A stretch of DNA of 64,000 bases, taken from Cryptomeria japonica. Lineage: Eukaryota; Streptophyta; Pinopsida; Cupressales; Cupressaceae. Position numbers and translations under genes: made by a program. The notes below the pieces were generated by a model. It did no database searches. It had not been told where the DNA came from and worked only from the letters and a program-made list of their open reading frames with translations. Position 1 is the first letter of the stretch. Each line of letters begins with the position of its first letter. This document shows positions 57,700 through 64,000 of the stretch, piece by piece. The stretch covers positions 235,969,803 through 236,033,802 of the forward strand of contig NC_081415.1 in assembly GCF_030272615.1 (NCBI RefSeq). The letters run 5' to 3'.

Positions 57700-60250
57700 T
57701 TGTTCAGTAAACAAGAGTTCTCAGTGTTTGAGTATTTCAATGAAAAAGGAACGAAGACAGATTCAGAAGAGTAGTAGTCATAGATTGTCTCAGTGCATGG
57801 GGCAGTAAGTCAAGATGGAGTATAGATTGAAACAAAAGATGAATTGAGATCTGAGACAATAGCATATGGCTAAGGTATTAAAAGAAAAGAAAGTTACATA
57901 GAAATACACTACAACCTAGGGACAAACCAGTCAAAGGCATAGCATAAAGATAGTCTAAGACTAACAGTGCACCAAATGACAGTATGCAGAGGCAGATACA
58001 ATCACAATGCAGTAAATACACAGTGACAAGAGACCTGTAGCAGAATAAGATTAAAGACAAGAATTAGTAGCAGCAAAGAAGGACGAAGCATCACAAAGCA
58101 CTCTCTAAAAGAAAGAATAGAAGGGTATGGTCACAAAATTTCAAATCATAAAGTTTCACCAAGGACAGTATAAGACAAGGATACTGCTGTAGCATTACTC
58201 ACAGCCGAAATAGCAGATTATCTGAGTGGTGCTAGAAAGACAAGAATGATTTGTATTCATTATCAACACACCAGGAGTAAATGATTAAGCAACGAGTTTG
58301 AAGCACAGAGGATATGCTATAGAAATATAAAGGCAAATGTTAATAATGTTTGGTCACAAATCAAAGAGTTTTCACAGTCCCATGACTGTTACATGAAGGC
58401 ACCATTCTCACATAGGAACAGAGACTTTTCAGATCAGTGGTCATAATAGAGGATGATCTGGGTATTGAAAAGGTTGTGAAAGCAGTCTACTTGTAGGAGC
58501 CTGATATGATACTATCAAAGAAGCACAGAGCAGCATAAAGGATCACAGTGCCAAAATGGAGATTTGCAGTCTCGTGTCAGAGAGATAGAATAGTATAGAC
58601 AAGGATTCATGCCAAGCAAAGGTTTCTAACTTTTCTTAAAAGGTTGAAGGTGATGAGCTACAATGGAATCAAAAATTGTTTGACAGTCCAAATTATGGAA
58701 AAGTTTCAATGTGCCAAAGATAAGATCATGATGTCTACAGCAGTCAAAATCAAATCCTTAGCAATACAAAACAATCCAAATCCCAAAGAATGGAGGACAA
58801 TGAGCATGGTGTTTGAGACACAGTCCATTACCACCAAAAAGCCACAAGAAGGCAGCCATGATCATAGTCATTAAGGACATCAAAGACAAATATGACAGTG
58901 ACTATACCCTAAACACAAAACAGTGACCAAGAGCATGCAAGGAATGTGCCATGAAAACGGTGATAAGGTCATTAGAAGGATCAACTATGACAGTCACTGT
59001 CAAACAATGAAAATCCAATCAAAGAAAACAGAGGAAAGATTGTAAAGGTTGTAGTCATTCATAACCATCAAAAGACAGTCTAAAGCTTGTGAAAGACAAA
59101 TCCAAAGACAGTCATATTGGTTGTTTTGAAGATGACAGAGATAAAAAGTTGTGTAAGGATGACTGAGCAGATTACCAACAAAAACACAGTCATAACTACA
59201 TGTGTTATCACTGTCAAAGAACAGTCAGTCTCAAGAAGCCAATGCACAAGATTCTCCAAGCAATCCAATGATGAAAAGCCTCCACAGGTTTACAAAAGAG
59301 AAAGAGCAAACAATGAATTTATGAAGGTTTCAGACTTGTCAAAGAAGACACAGCAGTCCTTAATGGCATGACAGTCCTAATACTGTCAAAAGGGTCCATA
59401 TCTGATAATGAATAAGATCAAAAAGGGTATTGAACACTGTGATAGCATCAAAGGTAGCCCAATAAAGCATTATAACAGCCTTCTACAAACAGGATAAGAA
59501 CAATGACATGATACATCACAGTCACATCACAACAGTCACAGAGGCTTTAAAGGCACTGATCATGTATTGACAGTAGATCAGTCTCTCACCTCCAAAGAAT
59601 ATGAAATCACTATAGAATATAATGCCTTTACTAAAGTTGAAGAACCAAATGAACAAAATGCGGTTAATACAGTGAAATCTCAATCACAGAGATCTCGTAG
59701 CAGCCCTTAAGGACACCACTGGTCACAAAAGAAATAGCAGTCACAGTGAGGACAACTTTTCAAACGGCATTATGACAAAGGAATGCAGTCATAACAGGGT
59801 ATACAATTAAAGGCATGCTGCAGTGATCCTAAGGACAGTGAGAAGATATCATCAAGCTCAGGAAACATCCATGGAGGTTGGGTACGAAAGAGCAGAGGTA
59901 AAGCCTTTTGAGAGACAGTGTTGCAGCACTTAAGGGGCAATCCAAATGAAATATCACAGGACTGTCATACACAGAGAGCATCATAGACCAGCCACTGTCA
60001 AAAGGCAGAGCAAATCAAGAGGAAAAGAGATGTGAACATGGAGCATTCACAATGCAAAAATGCAGTCATAATCACCAACGAGGCCTAGAACAAAGCAAAG
60101 AAGACAGTCAAGAAAAATGGGAGTTTCTCAGTCATAGCTGCAGCAGTCTTCACAAATGACAGTCATTCATAGCCTAACAAGGATAATTGTACTTCAAGAT
60201 CACTTACAATTCCTTGCATCATGCTCATCTATAGTTCAAGCTATCACTCA
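57700..60250. repeat. ACAGTC-rich degenerate array
   Basis: CAGTC or its complement (GACTG, as ACAGTCAT, TGACAGTC, CACTGTCA) occurs more than twenty times between about 58370 and 60170, often as ACAGTCA followed by T or C. The sequence is purine-rich and non-coding. It resembles the degenerate array at 36-37.6 kb in style but uses another motif. It probably lies inside a long LTR. Confidence 0.6.
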
Positions 60251-61287
60251 AGCAGTTCACACATCAGTCTAAAAGGAAAGAGGTATATTTCTAAGTCAGA
60301 CTCAGCTCGAGTTTCATTTAAGGCCTGAAAATTAGGGGTTTTGGAGGTGCTTACATCAGTTTGACATCAGTTAGAGACCCCTACATGGATCATTCATGAG
60401 TTAAGATAATTTTTGAAGCACTTAACCATCAGTTTTCTTTAGTTTGGACTCCTTTTTTGCCTCCCTCAAGATCAAATTCGACTCGAGCAATATCATGCAA
60501 ATTGAAGATCAAGACTAGGAGAAGGGGACAGGCAGTTCAAGCTCTTCATCAACTCAAGAACTGGAGTTAAATATCAGTCTCTTCTTCAGCCAAGAGAGGG
60601 AGCTCATTTGATATATCTTTGTACCTTCTTTTCTTTTCTTGCATACACACAGCAGCAAGAAGATTGTAGCTCATTTATTTTCAGGCTTTCTAGCATTGTA
60701 AGAGATTTTCATCAGTTTATGAATAAAGGACAGCAGATTCTTTTCATACCTATCTTGTTTCAACATTGTTACATGAATGATTTTGATGAAAATATTGAGA
60801 TTTTACTATTAAATCCTTTATTGCTTGTCTCATTTGTGTTTTCTGGAACAAGTAATTTCATTGCAAACTCAGGTTGCGTGTTGTGTCATTTGGTTTCAAT
60901 AGATTGAATGTTTGTGAAAATTCTTTTCCTTCAAACAAAACATTGGAAACTTTCAAACCTTCACATGAAATACTTATGAGTTCCATGATCTCAGTTGATT
61001 TGCAATCAAGTTTTAGGTCCTTTAAAGCTGATAATTCATTTGCAGCAGTAGTAATCATTCATTTTGGTGCAATCACCTCCTGTTAGATTAGGATTTTCAA
61101 TTCCAGCAAACTTCTTATCCCTTTTCCCAGACAATTATTAGTTTTAGGAGGTGTTTTCCATAAGGAACCAGCCCTTCATCTGGAGGTTGATTTCCATTAT
61201 AGGCAACCCACAGGCCTGGAAATCTTCCCATGTTTCATAAGATTGTTGAGCTTTCAGCTTAAACATTACAGGTGCAATCTTGGTGAC
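60251..61287 (+). other. LTR-end-like sequence
   Basis: Features such as GCATTGTAAGAGATTTTCAT, followed by GAATAAAGGACAG near 60720, look like the R-U5 part of an LTR. The ends could not be set. No coding domain. Confidence 0.3.
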
Positions 61288-61495
61288 AACACATCTCACT
61301 TATTCTTGTAAACTCTATTGTAATTGACTCAGTACTTGAGGTTTGTCTTTTACACATCTTACTTATTCCTTTGAGCTCCAGTGTAATTGTCTCAGTTGAC
61401 CATTAATTGAGACTTTTCTTACTAACACATCTTATTTATTCCTTTAAACTCCTATAGTAATCGTCTCAGTTGTTCATTACTTAGAGACCAATGTT
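61288..61495 (+). repeat. ~68-bp tandem repeat, three copies
   Basis: ACACATCT(C/T)A(C/T)TTATTC starts near 61289, 61356 and 61425. Each copy runs through GTAAT(T/C)G(A/T)CTCAGT and ends with a GAGAC or GAGG phrase. Confidence 0.8.
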
Positions 61496-62289
61496 TTTAT
61501 ATCTATATTGTATTTCCATTATATTTCCATGCAATTCACAGTTTAAAATATGTTGAAATGCTCCTTAAGCAAAAATTTTCTGCTTTGTAATAAGTTAGTA
61601 ATAATCTTATTGACAACCTAATGCAAATATTTATTTCTATATCTAGTTTATATGAGCTGTGCAACGTTTCTTGTGGCTACATAAAGCTTTTTATGGTTTA
61701 AATTTCTTGTATCATGTCCTGGTTTGCAGGATTATTCATCAGATATGTGTTATTCTGGCACCTAATCATTCAATTTTCATCCTACTAAGGTACTTACCAA
61801 ATGATGGTTACTGTTTATTGATAAGTGATATCAATTTGTGTTTCATTTTTCTGTGTGAGATGTGAATTGGTTCAAAACGATTCATCCAAATTCCTTGGGT
61901 ATGGGCAAATGTCATTCTACACCTGCCTTTCATTTTCTTCATTTTTGATCATTAAGATGTGGTTTCTATAGGGATCCACACCTGTAAAGAAAACACTAAC
62001 ATAAAGGCTTTAAGCCAATTTGAAACAAATTAAAGCTAAGAAAAACACCTTAATCCACCCAGCTAAGACACAAGTTCAACTCCTAGCTAACCCTTTGACT
62101 TTGGGATCTTTCTTAGAAGACCAAGATTTTCAACTGGATATCAAAAGAAAGTCCACAACTGGTACAAATATTAGTGACTGTCACAACATCACGTCCAGAT
62201 GGAACATGAGCACATGTGAGATATTATCCAATTGAGAGAGAGCTAGGGAGGATGTTAGTACAACATCCACAAGAGGCAAGCAATCTACC
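61496..62289. other. Spacer, nothing certain
   Basis: A strong acceptor-like sequence with a short frame (TTTGCAG|GATTATTCATCAGATATG, about 61730) faintly recalls the start of the 32-nt exon of the 48-56 kb gene (GACTATC.GAATAGTG), but there is no further similarity. Confidence 0.3.
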
Positions 62290-63200
62290 TCCAACGGTCC
62301 CATTGAATGATCAGATAGAATCCTATTGAGCGAGTTCTCACCATCAAACTGAACAATTTGACACAAGCTTAGTGCAATCTTCTAAGGATGTTTCAAAGAT
62401 GTTCGAATCAATACCATCAAACCTTGATCACCATTCAAGTTAATGCATGAGCAATGAGTGTAGAGCGGTTCGAAGTTAAGCTCATATCATTTCAGTTGAC
62501 CACACAAGGCACACTTACAATCAGTAAGAGGCTAGTGGTATGGATTAGGCGGAATCCACAAGAATACATTCAACAAATTCCTCCACTCAATCTAGTCAAA
62601 ATGAAAGCTAATTGATAAGCAAAGACCATGCGAGTTGTTGAAATAACAAATCAAATTCACCATAACTTCAATGAAATCAATTGTTCTTTACAACAAAGTT
62701 TGGCAACAATCCTTGCCTTCTCCTAATCTAACTTCTATTCTAATTGCTATTCACTATTCTACTCACTATTAACTATTCTCCAACTTTTAACTTTTAACCT
62801 TTTCAAAATGAAGAGTTTGATCTTTATATAGAGAACTCATTTACAATGAACGATCAAGGTTGATTCTCCATCAATGACCAAGTTTTTACAATGAAATCCT
62901 AATTAGGGTTTGTTACAACAAACTCTCCTTAGCCAATGAGAAAATTACATTCAATGAGTGTGGACCAATAGATATCAAAGGTAGGTACTTTGGAGTTTGT
63001 GCCTTCATATATGAGCTTGATTCATTGAACTTAGACGTGTTGATGTGGACCCCTCAGATTGGTGGAGTAATGACTGAGATGCCACCTCAATCTATCACTT
63101 TGTAGACTTGATTTGATTCATCATCATGAAGGGATGTTGAGAGATATCTCTTGATACTCAACATTATTCAGTTGCTCAATATGATGATGATGATGAGAAT
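62290..63200 (-). mobile_element. LTR-type sequence, inverted relative of 38.7-39.5 kb
   Basis: On the minus strand it follows the order of 38655-39540 (see that entry), including AACCCTAATTAGG-type sequence, a TATA box (CTCTATATAAAGATC, about 62820) and TCTGCCTAATCC-like phrases. Similarity ends near 62290. At the other side it stops near 63200, just before a different LTR start. Confidence 0.6.
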
Positions 63201-63251
63201 TATTGATGTAGCTGGGTCCTTCTTCCATCCTTGCTTGCTTGCCTTGGAGTG

Positions 63252-64000
63252 TGTTGTCATTTTATGACACCCTTGGTCCATCAGTTTGAACCGATCAGAG
63301 ATACGATCCATGGACCAGCACTACCCCAGTTGACCAAAGAGAAAAGCAGTGGAATTATGAAGTGTGAAGTGTTGTCTTGTCTGGAGGAAGTCCCTTAGTC
63401 CTCAACCCCAGAACTTCGGACCCCCAAAGTTCCCAGTTTCCAAAGCCTTCTTCCCTTCGTTGGAACTCCGGAACCTCGAGGTTTTGAAGTTCCTTTCCTA
63501 AGCCTTCTTCCCTTCCCCGGAACTTCGGAGCCCCCTGAGGTTCCGAAGTTCCTTTCCTTTGCCATCTTCCCTTCTCCAGAACTTCAGAACCCCGAGGTTC
63601 CAAAGTTTCTTTCCTTAGTCTCCTCTTCTCTCTTTCCCATTACTCCGGAACCCCGAGGTTCCAAAGTTCCTTTCCTTTGCTTCCTTTTCTCTTCCCCAGA
63701 ACTCGAGGTTCCGAAGTTCCTTCCTTAGTCTTCTCAACTTTGGCAACCTATGCTTCCAAAGTCTTCCCAACTTCCTTCCGGCTTGCAACACTTCTAGATG
63801 GTGTGATCAACACTCAAGGTTTTTAATGCTTCAACAACTCTTGCAACCAGTTTTCTATATAAGGCTGTTAAGGCTCATTGTAAAGAGTTCTCTCCCTGCT
63901 GGCTTGAGCTATTCTATGCTCTTTCACTTCTCTTAAAGATTTGTATATTTTTGCATTTCTGCAACTGTAAGTTTGGCCATTGGCCTTTGAATGAATTGAA
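63252..64000 (+). mobile_element. LTR, 5' part, running off the window
   Basis: TGTTGTCATTTTATGACACC at 63252 is a plausible LTR start. A TATA box (CTATATAAGGCTG, about 63855) followed by pyrimidine-rich transcribed-looking sequence supports plus orientation. It seems to have inserted next to or into the minus-oriented LTR ending at 63200. Confidence 0.5.
63370..63745 (+). repeat. ~70-bp degenerate tandem repeat rich in GGAACTTCGGA/TTCCGAAGTTCC
   Basis: About five units of the type CTTCCC..GGAACTTCGGA, then CCCCGAGGTTCCGAAGTTCC, then TTTCCTT. GGAACTTCGGA and TCCGAAGTTCC face each other, so each unit can fold into a hairpin. The Glu/Gly/Arg-rich minus-strand frame here is a product of the repeat. 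Confidence 0.75.

Noticed and set aside
61659-61865. Possible extra exon of the 48-56 kb gene after TTTGCAG at about 61728
   Set aside because: Similarity to the 32-nt exon is limited to the first few residues, the frame stops soon after, and 6 kb of repeat-type DNA lies between. Kept only as a note.
63355-63603. Glu/Gly/Arg-rich minus-strand frame
   Set aside because: It is produced by the ~70-bp tandem repeat in the LTR.

Overview
This window is nuclear DNA from a plant. The base composition is AT-rich, and the window is crowded with decayed retrotransposons, long satellite-like arrays and one intron-rich gene. Several features suggest a gymnosperm, probably a conifer: very large introns, old solo LTRs, kilobase-scale degenerate repeats inside LTR-type sequence, and nested insertions. 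That is an inference; no marker gene settles it.

Layout. 1-1.5 kb: end of an LTR element cut by the window edge. 1.9-3.9 kb: unrecognised multi-exon pseudogene. 4.3-7.1 kb: a 359-bp tandem repeat split by an 1100-bp solo LTR. 7.4-9.9 kb: short tandem repeats and LTR-type sequence. 10.0-12.7 kb (minus): decayed transposase-like gene. 13.1-14.3 kb: satellite of ~20-bp units that switches orientation. 14.3-17.3 kb: broken B3-domain gene whose first B3 segment is amplified five-fold and which is split by a complete but non-autonomous LTR element (PBS, PPT and target duplication all visible). 17.4-17.9 kb: CT and AT repeats. 19.8-26.9 kb (minus): plant L1-type LINE with ORF1, endonuclease, reverse transcriptase, zf-RVT and RNase H, split by a 902-bp solo LTR with a perfect 5-bp target duplication. 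27.8-31.9 kb: LTR-type sequence with AT microsatellites and a 220-bp MITE with 24-bp perfect terminal inverted repeats. 31.9 kb: a perfect 31-bp inverted repeat.

32.6-33.1 kb looks like a promoter and a non-coding first exon, with a full match to the plant G2/M-specific MSA element, an E2F-like site, a TATA-like stretch and a splice donor. 33-48.4 kb holds retrotransposon remnants (LINE RNase H, Ty3/gypsy RT-RNase H-integrase, gag, several LTRs) and may be one ~15-kb first intron.

The main gene is at 48.5-55.8 kb (+). I assemble about 14 exons, nearly all phase 0, encoding roughly 1300 residues: a SAP/lisH-like N-terminal helical motif followed by long polar low-complexity sequence. It appears to have grown by repeated exon duplication: the N-terminal exon is present three times plus a remnant, a middle exon three times, a C-terminal exon pair twice, and two exons hold internal tandem copies. 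If the 32.6-kb promoter belongs to it, it would be a mitotic-phase gene. 55.8-64 kb returns to decayed exon copies, an ACAGTC-rich degenerate array and two LTR-type sequences, one an inverted relative of the LTR at 38.7-39.5 kb.

I found no tRNA, rRNA or CRISPR array. All domain calls come from reading translations by eye, and exon boundaries are predictions.
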